Assembly (NCBI RefSeq): GCF_030294945.1 | Contig: NZ_AP018448.1 | Span: 2,294,001 to 2,358,000 of the forward strand | Length of the DNA: 64,000 bases | Reading direction: 5' to 3' | Origin: Streptomyces graminofaciens | Lineage (GTDB): Bacteria; Actinomycetota; Actinomycetes; Streptomycetales; Streptomycetaceae | Part shown: piece after piece, positions 9,190-17,473 of the stretch | Layout: each line of letters opens with the position of its first letter | Position numbering within the stretch: the stretch's first letter is position 1 | Notes under the pieces: model-generated | Databases searched by the model: none | Seen by the model: only the letters and a program-made list of their open reading frames with translations | Told to the model about the DNA's origin: nothing | Program-made: the position numbers and the translations under genes

Positions 9190-9714
9190 CTGTCCGATCC
9201 CGACCAGCGGATGCTGCTGCACGACGTGGCCGACCGGCTCAACACCGTGGCCGATCAGCTTCCGCTCCCCGACCAGATCCGCCCGGATCCCGCGCTGAGC
9301 GAGATCCTGGACGATGAAGTCCGCCATCTGGCCCGCCTGCTGGGATTCCTGGCCGGGGAGAGCGCCTTCCGTCACCGGGCCGCCGCCCGCTACCCGGCCC
9401 GGACCACGGCCACGGTGCGCCGCACGACCCTCGCGCTCGCGAGCGCCGCCGAACCCACCGGGCTCGCGCTCGCCGCCCTCGGCGCCGCCGTCCACCACCT
9501 CGGCCAGCTCGCCGACCTCACCCGCCAGGCCCCCGGCCCCGCCCGCGATCAGGCGGTCACCGCCTCGCACCAAGGGCTCGTGGACCGCCTCGGCGACAGT
9601 CGCATCCACCTCGCCCGCGCCGCGAAGCACCTGCGTGCCGCAGCCGACACTCGCACGGCACCGGCCGCTACCACCGTGCCCTCGGCCACCACTACCCCAT
9701 CCCGTTCCCGCTGA
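9190..9714 (+). CDS. Helical-bundle paralogue H
   Basis: A 174-residue all-helical protein containing HHLGQLADLTRQ and GLVDRLGDSRIHLARAAKHLRAAADT. It is one of several proteins of this type in the locus (compare 11529, 26607, 41207, 42467, 43701 and the C-terminus of 37546). AAGGAG at 9178-9183 is followed directly by TTG 9184, so CTG 9190, six bases downstream, is the better spaced start. The function is unknown. Confidence 0.65.
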   Translation: MSDPDQRMLLHDVADRLNTVADQLPLPDQIRPDPALSEILDDEVRHLARLLGFLAGESAFRHRAAARYPARTTATVRRTTLALASAAEPTGLALAALGAAVHHLGQLADLTRQAPGPARDQAVTASHQGLVDRLGDSRIHLARAAKHLRAAADTRTAPAATTVPSATTTPSRSR

Positions 9715-9736
9715 TCCCCTCCCCCGGAGCACCATC

Positions 9737-10798
9737 ATTTCCCCGCACAACTCCGCCCGCCACGCTGCCCTCCTGCTCACCACGCTCGTGGCGGTCACGC
9801 TGACCGCGTCCGCCTGCACCACCTCCCACACCAGCAGTCCTGACGCCGCAGCCAAGGCCACCCGCGCCGCCTCCCCCACGCCGACCGCCGTCCCGGCGCT
9901 GACGAAGCAGGAGGCCCTCGCCCAGATCGCCCGCTACTCCAAGATCAACAACGCGGCCAACGACGACAACAACCGCATGCTCCTCGGCACCATCGAGGAC
10001 GGCCCGCTGTACGCGATGTCGGTCGCGGACTACAAGGAGAACGAGGGCCTGCCCCAGGCCGACCGCGAGAAGTACAAGCCGTGGTCGTACAACCTCGCCT
10101 CCACGAACCTCTACATCCCGCGCTTCACCGCCGGCCAGAAGAAGTGGTTCGCCGCCGTCACCTACAACGGCAAGAAAGACAAGTACGCCCGCGTCCTGAT
10201 CATGGCCGAGCAGACCAGGACGAAGCGGTGGGAGATGGTCGCGGCCGTCGACCTCGACGATAAGAAGCAGGCTCCGAAGATCGCTCTCGACGCCGACGGC
10301 TACGCCACCGCCCTCGACGCCACCTCAACGAGGAACGTCGCCGCCCCGCTCGACGTCCTGCGCGCGGCTGTCACGGACAACTTCACCACTGGCGGCGACA
10401 CCACCGGCAAGAAGGTGTTCACCTCCTCGAAGGCGTCCGCCCGGCAGATCAAGGCCCACGACTCAACCGTCCACAAGTTCGGCAGCCGCGGCACCACCGC
10501 GTTCTCCGCCGCCACCCCGGAGTTCACCGACAGCTACGCCCTCAAGACCGCCGACGGCCACGCCCTCGTCGTCTTCGCGCACACGCACACCCAGCGCGAC
10601 GCCGTCGCCTACTCCGGGCTCGAGATCGTGCCGGAGAAGAAGGACCGCGCATGGCTCGGCACGGCCAACAGCCCGTCCTTCACGTACACGTTCACCTGCT
10701 CCGATGTCGCCACCGTCCCCACCACGCCGGGCAAGTCGACGCTGATCGGCTACACCTGCCGCCGCACCGATGCCCACGGCATGACCACCTCCTCGTGA
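9737..10798 (+). CDS. Secreted lipoprotein, unknown function
   Basis: A 353-residue protein with a type II signal peptide: a short N-terminus with Arg and His, a hydrophobic stretch (ALLLTTLVAVTLTASAC) and the lipobox Cys near residue 26. A Thr/Ser/Pro linker follows, then a globular, Lys- and Tyr-rich extracellular domain. No ATG, GTG or TTG begins the frame before the signal peptide. ATT at 9737, seven bases after GGAG, is the best candidate start, with ATC at 9734 as an alternative. A surface lipoprotein beside a transfer channel could act in mating contact or surface exclusion; that is inference. Confidence 0.7.
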   Translation: MSPHNSARHAALLLTTLVAVTLTASACTTSHTSSPDAAAKATRAASPTPTAVPALTKQEALAQIARYSKINNAANDDNNRMLLGTIEDGPLYAMSVADYKENEGLPQADREKYKPWSYNLASTNLYIPRFTAGQKKWFAAVTYNGKKDKYARVLIMAEQTRTKRWEMVAAVDLDDKKQAPKIALDADGYATALDATSTRNVAAPLDVLRAAVTDNFTTGGDTTGKKVFTSSKASARQIKAHDSTVHKFGSRGTTAFSAATPEFTDSYALKTADGHALVVFAHTHTQRDAVAYSGLEIVPEKKDRAWLGTANSPSFTYTFTCSDVATVPTTPGKSTLIGYTCRRTDAHGMTTSS

Positions 10799-10836
10799 CC
10801 ACGGCCCTCGACACCCCACCGCACGAAGAACCGCCC

Positions 10837-11532
10837 TTGCACATAACCGAGTTCACCCACGCGCTCGCCGACCGTCTGCCCGGCTGGCAGCCCTCCCCCA
10901 CCGCGGTACCCATCGCCGACGACCCAGCCAGCAACCGGATCTGGGACAGCGGCCCCTTGCCCTACGCCGCGTTCCAAACAGACGACGTCCAGCGCAGCGT
11001 CCTGACGCACCACTGGGGCCTGCAGCTGTACGTCATGCCCCGCCCCCACCGGCCGGACCAGTACCTCGTCCTGCCGATGCTGCCCGCCAACACCAGCCAC
11101 CAGCACGTTCAGGGTCTCAAAGCTCCGCGCGGCATCGCCGTCCCCGCCGATCCCATGCGGGCCGCAGCCAGGATGCACCGCCGCCTGCTGGCCGACTACC
11201 GCTTCGCGTCCCCCACCCCGATCCGGCGCAGCAGCCCCGGCCACCTCCAGGTCCACGTCACCCTCGACGCCCAGCGGCGTCCACGGATCCGCACCGGCTA
11301 CATCACCGTCTTCATCGAACTGCTCGCGCACGGCGGCTTTCTGCTCGACCCCGCCACCGGCGAATGCCACCTGCCGGACACCCTCACCCCCGAGCAGACC
11401 CGGCGTCAGCTGATCAAGAGCCTCCAGCGCCTGCGGCACCGCGACTTCCACATCACCGTGCACTCCATCGAGGGCCCGCGCTCCCACCCGCCCCTTCCAC
11501 GGGGCAACCCGCTCAAGGGAAACCGCCGATGA
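10837..11532 (+). CDS. Paralogue family P hypothetical protein
   Basis: A 231-residue protein that starts at TTG 10837 (LHITEFTHALADRLPGWQP). It shares ADRLPGW, APRGIAVPADPMRAAARMHRRLL and the DYR segment with the proteins at 8387 and 38274. The C-terminal half differs from theirs and carries HLPDTLTPEQTRRQLIKSLQRLRH. The function is unknown. Its stop overlaps the ATG of the next gene (ATGA), which suggests coupling. Confidence 0.65.
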   Translation: MHITEFTHALADRLPGWQPSPTAVPIADDPASNRIWDSGPLPYAAFQTDDVQRSVLTHHWGLQLYVMPRPHRPDQYLVLPMLPANTSHQHVQGLKAPRGIAVPADPMRAAARMHRRLLADYRFASPTPIRRSSPGHLQVHVTLDAQRRPRIRTGYITVFIELLAHGGFLLDPATGECHLPDTLTPEQTRRQLIKSLQRLRHRDFHITVHSIEGPRSHPPLPRGNPLKGNRR

Positions 11533-12074
11533 GCCAGAGCCACGACGCCTTCGTCCACGCCCGCCTGACCACCTGGCAGCGCCGCATCAACGAGACCGCC
11601 GCCGGCCTGCTCCCGCCGCAGACCGGCAGCGCACAGGCTGCCCTCGTACCCGTGCTGGACCAGCTGGTCGCCGTGTACAACCTGTCCTCCGGCCTCGTCG
11701 CCGATCTGCGGCAGTCCACCGACAGCTCCCTCGCAGAGACCGACGCGGGACGTGAGTACCTGACCCAGCTGGCCACCGCCCTCGCGCACAGCAACCGCGC
11801 GGCCACCCACCTGAGCACAACGGTGATCGGTCTCGCCGACACCCACCGGCTCACTCCTCGCCCCGGCACCGCCACCCCGGTCGGGAGCCAGCTGAGCATC
11901 ACTCTCGGCCATGGCGCCGCGCTGCGCAGCCTCCAGCGTGCTCTCGAAGCCGTCACCAACGCGCTCGCTGAGGCTCAACCCGGTTCGGCGTCTTCCCTGA
12001 TGCCGACTGTCAGCGAGCAGCACCGCCGGGCAGCCGACGCCGGTGGCGCCCATCCCGCACGCCGCCGCCCCTGA
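11529..12074 (+). CDS. Helical-bundle paralogue H
   Basis: A 181-residue predicted all-helical protein (YLTQLATALAHSNRAATHLSTTV; LGHGAALRSLQRALEAVTNALAEA) of the same type as the one at 9190. Cys is absent and the tail is Ala/Arg-rich. The start codon overlaps the upstream stop. The function is unknown; a structural or accessory role in the element is possible. Confidence 0.65.
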   Translation: MSQSHDAFVHARLTTWQRRINETAAGLLPPQTGSAQAALVPVLDQLVAVYNLSSGLVADLRQSTDSSLAETDAGREYLTQLATALAHSNRAATHLSTTVIGLADTHRLTPRPGTATPVGSQLSITLGHGAALRSLQRALEAVTNALAEAQPGSASSLMPTVSEQHRRAADAGGAHPARRRP

Positions 12075-12079
12075 AGCGC

Positions 12080-12706
12080 ATGCGTCAACCACCCATCATC
12101 CGCACGTTCTTGGAGAACTCCCTGGCCACCCGTTCCTTCATCGCCCGCCCCACCGACACCGGATATGACGGCGTCTACGTCCACTGGGACGGCTACCCCA
12201 GCCACCACCTCCCGCTGCTGCTCGGCGCCCACCAGTACCGTTTCGACGGTGACCTCGACGCCCTGTGCCGGCACCTGATCGACGAGGCACCCGAGGGCTG
12301 GTCCCAGCTGGGCACCGACCTCCTCGACGGCGCCCCCGAACCCCTGCGCGCCGAACTCGTCGGCAGCGACGAACACCCCAGCAGGAAGCACGACAACGTC
12401 CATGTCATCACCGTCGGCGCAGCCGAGCCTGAGCCGTGGACCGTCACCGAGAAGTCCCACGGGGGCCTGGACTGGGGGTACGTCCTGCACCCGCATGGCA
12501 TCGAGGTCATCTCCCTCCACGCGGAAGACCGCGGCCCCGTCGTGGCCTGGGCCACCGACCCCCGAGCCCGGTTCAGCAACGGCACCTACCGCTGGCGCCC
12601 GGGCCACCCGATCCCGGCCACCCTGCCACCTCGGGCGACCGGCCCCAGCACACCAGCCGCAGCTCCGGCGCCGACCGCCGCACCTCGTACCGCGCCCCGC
12701 CGCTGA
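12080..12706 (+). CDS. Conserved hypothetical protein (YVHWDGYP family)
   Basis: A 208-residue protein with a compact N-terminal domain (about 18-180) containing the block GVYVHWDGYPSHHLPLLLG and later LDWGYVLHPHGIEVI. I have seen this type of protein in actinobacterial mobile DNA but know no function. The tail is Pro/Ala-rich. The start is ATG at 12080, five bases after the previous stop. Confidence 0.65.
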   Translation: MRQPPIIRTFLENSLATRSFIARPTDTGYDGVYVHWDGYPSHHLPLLLGAHQYRFDGDLDALCRHLIDEAPEGWSQLGTDLLDGAPEPLRAELVGSDEHPSRKHDNVHVITVGAAEPEPWTVTEKSHGGLDWGYVLHPHGIEVISLHAEDRGPVVAWATDPRARFSNGTYRWRPGHPIPATLPPRATGPSTPAAAPAPTAAPRTAPRR

Positions 12707-12739
12707 CCCCTTCTCGTCCTCTCTGCCGCGGAGAACCTC

Positions 12740-13159
12740 CTGTACTCCCCCACCGCCAAGATCACAGTCGTCATCGCCACCCAGCTACGCCCCGACCGGC
12801 TCGACCACCTGACGGCCATGTACGAGAGCCTTACCCGGCAGAGCGTGCCCTGGGAGGCTGTGATCGCGCTCGACGGCGCCGACCGCACACGCCTGCCGAC
12901 GCCCCTCGCCGGTGACTCGCGCGTGTGCATCCTCGCGCTGCCCCGGCAGGTCGGCGCGGCCTGCGCCCGTAACCTCGCCCTGGGCTGCGTGCGCACCGAG
13001 TTCGTCAACTGGGCGGACGACGATGACGAGTTCACCGACGATGCCATGACCGTACGGTTGCGCACCCTGGAGATGACCGGCTTGGGCTGGTGCGCGGGAT
13101 ACAGCGAGGACTTGCACCCGTCCGTTTTCCGGCCGACGGAGGCGCTCTGTGGCCGGTGA
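12740..13159 (+). pseudogene. Glycosyltransferase gene, 5' part, split by element A
   Basis: The N-terminal half of a GT2-like glycosyltransferase: a nucleotide-binding strand (KITVVIATQLRPDR), ALDGAD and the metal-binding acidic run NWADDDDEF. The native frame runs to CACCC at 13115-13119. Beyond that the frame enters mobile DNA (VFRPTEALCGR, stop). Joining 12740-13119 to 26205-26607 gives an uninterrupted 260-residue protein. It matches the intact element-borne copy (13293-14063) in length and colinearly in motifs. The start appears to be CTG 12740, six bases after GGAG. Confidence 0.85.
13118..13133 (+). repeat. 16-bp inverted repeat, left junction of element A
   Basis: CCGTCCGTTTTCCGGC here is the exact reverse complement of 26207-26222. 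The right copy lies in host glycosyltransferase coding sequence, while this left copy overlaps the junction and extends into the element. It may be a recombinase binding arm shared by target and element end. Confidence 0.6.
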
Positions 13160-13292
13160 CCTGGGATTGAACGTAGCGGACATGTACGCCACGGCGCTCG
13201 CGATCGAGGCCCGGTCCACTCAATCGGGTGCTGAGGAAGGCCAGTTGTATAACGCCGCGCGAATCGTCGCGGCGCCGAAAGGTAGATCCCCC

Positions 13293-14063
13293 GTGCATTC
13301 CGCACCTGATGCCGAAGTCGCCGTCGTCACGCCTACTCGGCTGCGCCCGGACCGAATCGCGTACCTGCTGGAGCTCTATGCGAGCCTGCGCGATCAGGAC
13401 GTGAGCTGGGAATGGGTTCTGGCCCTCGACGGCGTATCCGAGGACGGCGTGCCCGAAGTCCTGCGCACGGACGCCCGGGTGAAGGTCGTCGCGCTTCCGC
13501 GGCCGGTGGGAGCCGGCGCTGCGCGCAACTTCGCCGTAAACGAGGTGACCGCCGACTGGCTCACCACGTCGGACGATGACGACGTACTCCCCGCGCAGTC
13601 GTTGTCCGTGCGTCTCCGCCACGCGCAGAAGCACGATCTGGGCTGGTGTGCAGGCTGGTCTGCAGACCTTCATCCCAACCGCTCGATCACAACCTGGCGC
13701 TGCTCAACTCCGCCCGGTTTCCATGCGCCTGGTGATGTCTGGCGCCACTGGGCGACTCCTGACTCGACCATTCCCATCGGACCAACGACGCTCCTGGCGC
13801 GCACCGAGATCGTCCGCGCGAGCGGTGGCTATGCCGCCCTGCCCCAGGGGGAGGACTACGCCTATCTCGTCGGCGTCACCGGTGCTGCCCGCGGTGCTCT
13901 GCTGCCGACCGTGGTCTACCACTACCGCAAGCACGCGGAGCAGATGACGGCCCAGCCCGAGTATCCGGCCATGGAGCTGCAGGCCCGCCGGTTCGCCTGG
14001 AACCACGGCAAGCACCTGGAGTCGCTGCGCAAGGGGACGTGCACATGCGCGGCGGTCGCGTGA
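13293..14063 (+). CDS. Glycosyltransferase (GT2-like) carried by element A
   Basis: A 256-residue intact glycosyltransferase with VAVVTPTRLRPDR, LALDGVSEDG, the acidic TTSDDDDVLP metal site and the C-terminal blocks GWCAGWSADLHP, TIPIGPTTLLART and YHYRKHAEQMT. It is colinear with the host gene that the element interrupts and visibly similar along its whole length. GTG 13293, preceded by AAAGG, aligns with the host start; the frame is open further upstream, to 13149, but that extension has no counterpart. The substrate is unknown. It could replace the activity lost by insertion. Confidence 0.8.
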   Translation: MHSAPDAEVAVVTPTRLRPDRIAYLLELYASLRDQDVSWEWVLALDGVSEDGVPEVLRTDARVKVVALPRPVGAGAARNFAVNEVTADWLTTSDDDDVLPAQSLSVRLRHAQKHDLGWCAGWSADLHPNRSITTWRCSTPPGFHAPGDVWRHWATPDSTIPIGPTTLLARTEIVRASGGYAALPQGEDYAYLVGVTGAARGALLPTVVYHYRKHAEQMTAQPEYPAMELQARRFAWNHGKHLESLRKGTCTCAAVA

Positions 14064-14098
14064 CGGTGGCGGGCGCGGTCGTGCGGTCAGCCGCGGCG

Positions 14099-14914
14099 TC
14101 AGTCGTGACGGGCGAGCTTGATGGCGGAGATGAGCAGAATCACAGCCAGCGCGGGGATGAGCACCATGTCGGGGAACACGCCGAGCAGCAGCCCGCCCAG
14201 GACGGCTCCGGCGATCGAGCCCGCGACCATGACCAGGGCGAAGCGTCGGTTGGCGCCCAGCACTGCGAAGCTGCCGTCGCGGCTGTAGCGGGCGAAGGCG
14301 ACCAGCATGGTCGGCAGGGAGACCAGCAGGGAGAGGCTTCCGGCGGTCTTGATGTCCTGCCCGAACAGCAGCACGATCGTCGGGATCAGCAGCTCGCCGC
14401 CGGCCACGCCCATGATCGCGGCGACCACGCCGATGCCGAAGCCCGCCACCACTCCGAGCGGCACCTGCGCCCACAGGGACAGGTCGAGCGTTCCCAGGGT
14501 GGAGATGTGGGTGATCAGCAGGGCGGCGGCCATGAGCACCATCAGCGCGGCCAGCACCTTGTACAGGGTGGTGGAGCGCATGCGCACTGCCCAGGATGCC
14601 CCGGCCCAGGCACCGAGCAGGCTTCCGGCGAGCAGGTTGACCGCGACTGGCCAGTGCCCGGCCATTTCGGAGGCGGACACAGCGGTCAGGCGGGCGGGCA
14701 GCGCGGTCAGGACCACGACCAGGCTCATCGCCTTGTTCAGAATGACCGCGGAGAGCGCGGCGAAGCCGAAGAGGCTGATCAGCAGCGGCAGGCGGAACTC
14801 CGCGCCGCCCAATCCGATCATCCCACCCAGCACGCCGATGGCCGCCCCGGCGCCGAACACGACGGGCAGGGAGTGCGTCGAGCGCAGCGGTGCGAGGATC
14901 TGCTCGGTGGTCAT
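14099..14914 (-). CDS. TSUP/TauE-like membrane transporter
   Basis: A 271-residue polytopic membrane protein with about eight hydrophobic helices. It has the repeated Gly-rich signature of the TSUP family (GVLGGMIGLGGAEFRLPLL in the first half and IMGVAGGELLIPTIVLLFG in the second). Such proteins export sulfite, sulfonates or other small anions; the substrate cannot be read here. The start is the internal ATG at 14914 (MTTEQIL). A longer frame to 14965 would add only a basic leader. It is divergent from the glycosyltransferase and counts as cargo of element A. Confidence 0.8.
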   Translation of the reverse strand: MTTEQILAPLRSTHSLPVVFGAGAAIGVLGGMIGLGGAEFRLPLLISLFGFAALSAVILNKAMSLVVVLTALPARLTAVSASEMAGHWPVAVNLLAGSLLGAWAGASWAVRMRSTTLYKVLAALMVLMAAALLITHISTLGTLDLSLWAQVPLGVVAGFGIGVVAAIMGVAGGELLIPTIVLLFGQDIKTAGSLSLLVSLPTMLVAFARYSRDGSFAVLGANRRFALVMVAGSIAGAVLGGLLLGVFPDMVLIPALAVILLISAIKLARHD

Positions 14915-15040
14915 GCCGAGAATCCTCGCTGGTCGCCGCCCGTGCCCGCTACGGCGCAGGGCCACGTTCGGGGAAAGGTACCGGGTGGCCTGTGGGGATT
15001 CGTCCAGACCTCCCAGTCCGATCAGGTAGGCGGATCGTCG

Positions 15041-15625
15041 TCAGGGGGGTGGGGCGGTGAGCTGCTCGGTGATCTGGGCTTCGAGCGCGGCGATGCGCTT
15101 GTCGGCGAATCGCGCGTTGTCCCGGGCGGCGGCGAGGCGCTTGGTGAGGCGCTCCCGCTCGGCCGTCAGGGCCCTGACCTCGCGTTGCAGGGCGACGTTG
15201 GTGGTGGTGATGCGTACGACGTCGGCGTCGGTCCATTCGCCCTGCAGTGCGGTGATCTGGCCAAGGAGTTCGGCGATGCGTTCCCGCTGGTTGATGACCT
15301 CCGCGTTGGTGTTCTTGAGGGCCTCCTCGGTGTTGAGTGCGCGTTCTCGCCAGGACGCCTCGACCGCGTCGCGCTGGGCTTGATCGGTCTGCGCGCGCAG
15401 TCCGCGGGCCCGGAGGGTGGCCTCAGCGACAATCGTGCGGGCCTCGGTGTGTTCGTAGAGGAAGGTGCGCGAGACGTCCGCCTGCCGGGCGACCGCGGCC
15501 ACGGTGACCAGACTGCCGCTCTTGGCGAGCTGGTCGACGACGCTCTTGATGCGGACGAGGCTGGCTTCGGTCTTCTGGCTGCGCGCCTGCAGAGCCTGGG
15601 CGGTGCGGTGCGATGAGGCGGTCAT
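15041..15625 (-). CDS. DUF6262-like TnpC helper of element A
   Basis: A 194-residue protein with an N-terminal helix-turn-helix (VTVAAVARQADVSRTFLYEH) and a long C-terminal coiled coil rich in Glu, Arg and Ala. This is the layout of TnpC/DUF6262 proteins that accompany Tn554-type recombinases and affect the efficiency or orientation of transposition. The start ATG overlaps the stop of the large recombinase gene. The shorter paralogues at 17012 and 56249 serve the other two elements. Confidence 0.75.
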   Translation of the reverse strand: MTASSHRTAQALQARSQKTEASLVRIKSVVDQLAKSGSLVTVAAVARQADVSRTFLYEHTEARTIVAEATLRARGLRAQTDQAQRDAVEASWRERALNTEEALKNTNAEVINQRERIAELLGQITALQGEWTDADVVRITTTNVALQREVRALTAERERLTKRLAAARDNARFADKRIAALEAQITEQLTAPPP

Positions 15626-16269
15626 GCGGTTTCCTCGTACGAGTCGGTGCCGTCGGGGTCGATCGCGGCGAGGTCGCTGGCCTTGAAGGCGAGCGTCCAC
15701 ATGCGGTCGAAGTAGTCCTGGGGCCGGCGCAGGTCCAGGGCGAGCGCGTCGTCCAGCATGCCGAGGCCGGCCAGCGCCTTCTCCAGGCCGCCGATGGCGC
15801 GGGTGGTGGGCTCGAAGACGGTGTGGAGGTAGTCGGCGGTGCGGTCGTCCGGGGCGCGTTCGGCCAGCGAGGCCCACTGCTCGGCCTTGCGGCGCCAGTA
15901 CAGGAGGTCGGCGCCGGACATCACGAACTTGTCGCAGTTGTGGCAGTCCAGGTCCCACGGGCAGGCGTCCCCTCGCACCACGGGCTGGTAGGTGCAGAAT
16001 CCGCCCTCGGCCGGGGTGCTGCGGCGCGCGAGGTCGATCGCCATGGCCTGGGCCTCGGCCCGGGTCATGTGCTCGGACGGGGAGACGAGCAGCATGCCCG
16101 GCTCGGCGGAGCCGGGACCACTGACCCAGACCCGCTCGAGTGCGTCGTCGACCGCCGAGGAGGCGACCTTGGCGTAGTGCTCGGCCATCCGTACGGAGAT
16201 CTGGCCGAGGTACTGCTTGATGTGGTGGAGGCCAGCGCCGTTCTTCAGCAGGTTCGTGGCGAGCGCATG
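15622..16269 (-). pseudogene. Large tyrosine recombinase of element A, 3' part
   Basis: The C-terminal 215 residues of the TnpB-like recombinase whose first 651 codons lie at 22961-24913. The fragment begins at the HALATNLLKNG continuation of the catalytic HQARH box. It carries the LHHIKQYLGQIS segment and the catalytic Tyr in MAEHYAKVA. A Cys-rich zinc-like stretch (DLDCHNCDKF) follows. It has no start of its own. Together the halves encode 865 residues in one frame, so inner element A2 has inactivated this gene. Confidence 0.85.
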
Positions 16270-16455
16270 CCTTGTGTCCGCAGAGGCCGTGTGCGGATGA
16301 CCTTGTGTCGCGATTGAGCAGGCCAGGTGTCGAGGCCGCATTCGCGACGCAGATCGTCGGTCGTGTTGCTTTCCACGGGGTTTCCTGTGATGCGGATCAC
16401 TTGCGGCTGGTGCTCGTGGTGCCGTGTTGTCAGTGGGTGCTGAGATCGTGCCTCC

Positions 16456-16974
16456 GTGAGCGAACTGGTTGAGCATGTCGATGAGCATGACCGCGTGTTG
16501 GGGATAGTCGAGCGAGACGAAGCGGTGCGCGAGAACTGGCCGCATCGCATTGCAACAACGATCTGCCGTGACCGCGAGGGGCGGATCTTGGTGCTGCGAC
16601 GGGCCGAGACGATGTCCCGGTTCCCGGGCCACTACGACGTGATGGTCGGCGGCGCCGTGGACGTGGGCGAGTCGTATGAGGAGGCGGCGGTCCGCGAGCT
16701 GACTGAAGAGCTCGGCGTTCGCGTGCCGGTGCGCTTCCTGTTCAAGTTCCTCTGCAGGGAAGGGATTAGCCCCATATGGTTCGGGGTGCATGAGGCCCTC
16801 TTGTCGTCGGAGTCCCTGGTCCCAGACCCGGATGAGATCGGCTGGCTGGACTGGCTGACGTTGGACGAACTGCGCGACGTGATTGATCAATGGTGCTTCG
16901 TTCCGGGAGGGCGGGAAGCTCTGCGCCGATATCTGGAGTCCGGCAGCGGTGCGGGCGAAGTGGCAGCTGGGTGA
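16456..16974 (+). CDS. Nudix hydrolase, cargo of A2
   Basis: A 172-residue protein with a complete Nudix box near residues 66-88: G-x5-E-x7-REL-x-EE-x-GV, visible as VGESYEEAAVRELTEELGV. Together with the N-terminal EHVDEHDRVLGIVERDEA this resembles the YfcD/IPP-isomerase-like Nudix branch, which hydrolyses small nucleoside-diphosphate-linked compounds. The substrate is unknown. The start is GTG 16456. It is transcribed towards the helper gene and is the only non-mobility gene in A2. Confidence 0.85.
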   Translation: MSELVEHVDEHDRVLGIVERDEAVRENWPHRIATTICRDREGRILVLRRAETMSRFPGHYDVMVGGAVDVGESYEEAAVRELTEELGVRVPVRFLFKFLCREGISPIWFGVHEALLSSESLVPDPDEIGWLDWLTLDELRDVIDQWCFVPGGREALRRYLESGSGAGEVAAG

Positions 16975-17011
16975 TCGGCGATGCGGGTGGTCTCGGTCCA
17001 GGGCGGGCATT

Positions 17012-17473
17012 TCAGCTGCAGGACCCGATCACCGTGGTTCGTGGTGCTGGAAGCCGCCTGACTTGGGTGGTTCCGCCGGAGGCTTCGCGGAGCCGGACGA
17101 TCTCTTCGTGTTGCGCGGCGAGGCGAGCCAGGGACTGGGAGCGGAAGTCGGTGAGCTCGTCGATCGTCTCCTCAGACTGGGCAATCCGGGCTTTGAGCTT
17201 GGCGTTCTCTGCCTTGAGGCGGGCGATCTGGGCTTCGCGGGGGTCGGGGATTTCGCCGACATCTTGGAGGGCCTGCAGGCGCCGTTCGAACTCGACGCGG
17301 AGGTGAGAGTACGGGCGAGTGCCGTAGAACGCGGTGCGGTCGACGGCGGCCTCGTTGGCGAGGGTTTTGATGTCGCACTTTCCGCCGGGCGGGATCTCAC
17401 CTCGAAGGAGCCGGTCCATGGTGGCCCTGATGCGGTTCTCGTTCTCGGTTCGCTGAGCTGCAGAGATTCTCAT
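17012..17473 (-). CDS. DUF6262-like helper of A2
   Basis: A 153-residue protein beginning MRISAAQRTENENRIRA, with a helix-turn-helix-like region (CDIKTLANEAAVDRTAFY) and a C-terminal coiled coil (IARLKAENAKLKARIAQSEE). It is a clear paralogue of the element B helper at 56249, down to the terminal GSCS. The ATG at 17473 overlaps the stop of the third recombinase, giving a four-gene operon. Confidence 0.8.
   Translation of the reverse strand: MRISAAQRTENENRIRATMDRLLRGEIPPGGKCDIKTLANEAAVDRTAFYGTRPYSHLRVEFERRLQALQDVGEIPDPREAQIARLKAENAKLKARIAQSEETIDELTDFRSQSLARLAAQHEEIVRLREASGGTTQVRRLPAPRTTVIGSCS

Noticed and set aside
14039..15616. Plus-strand frame rich in Gln, His and Gly
   Set aside because: The composition is that of the complement of membrane-protein and coiled-coil genes; the TSUP and helper genes on the minus strand are convincing.
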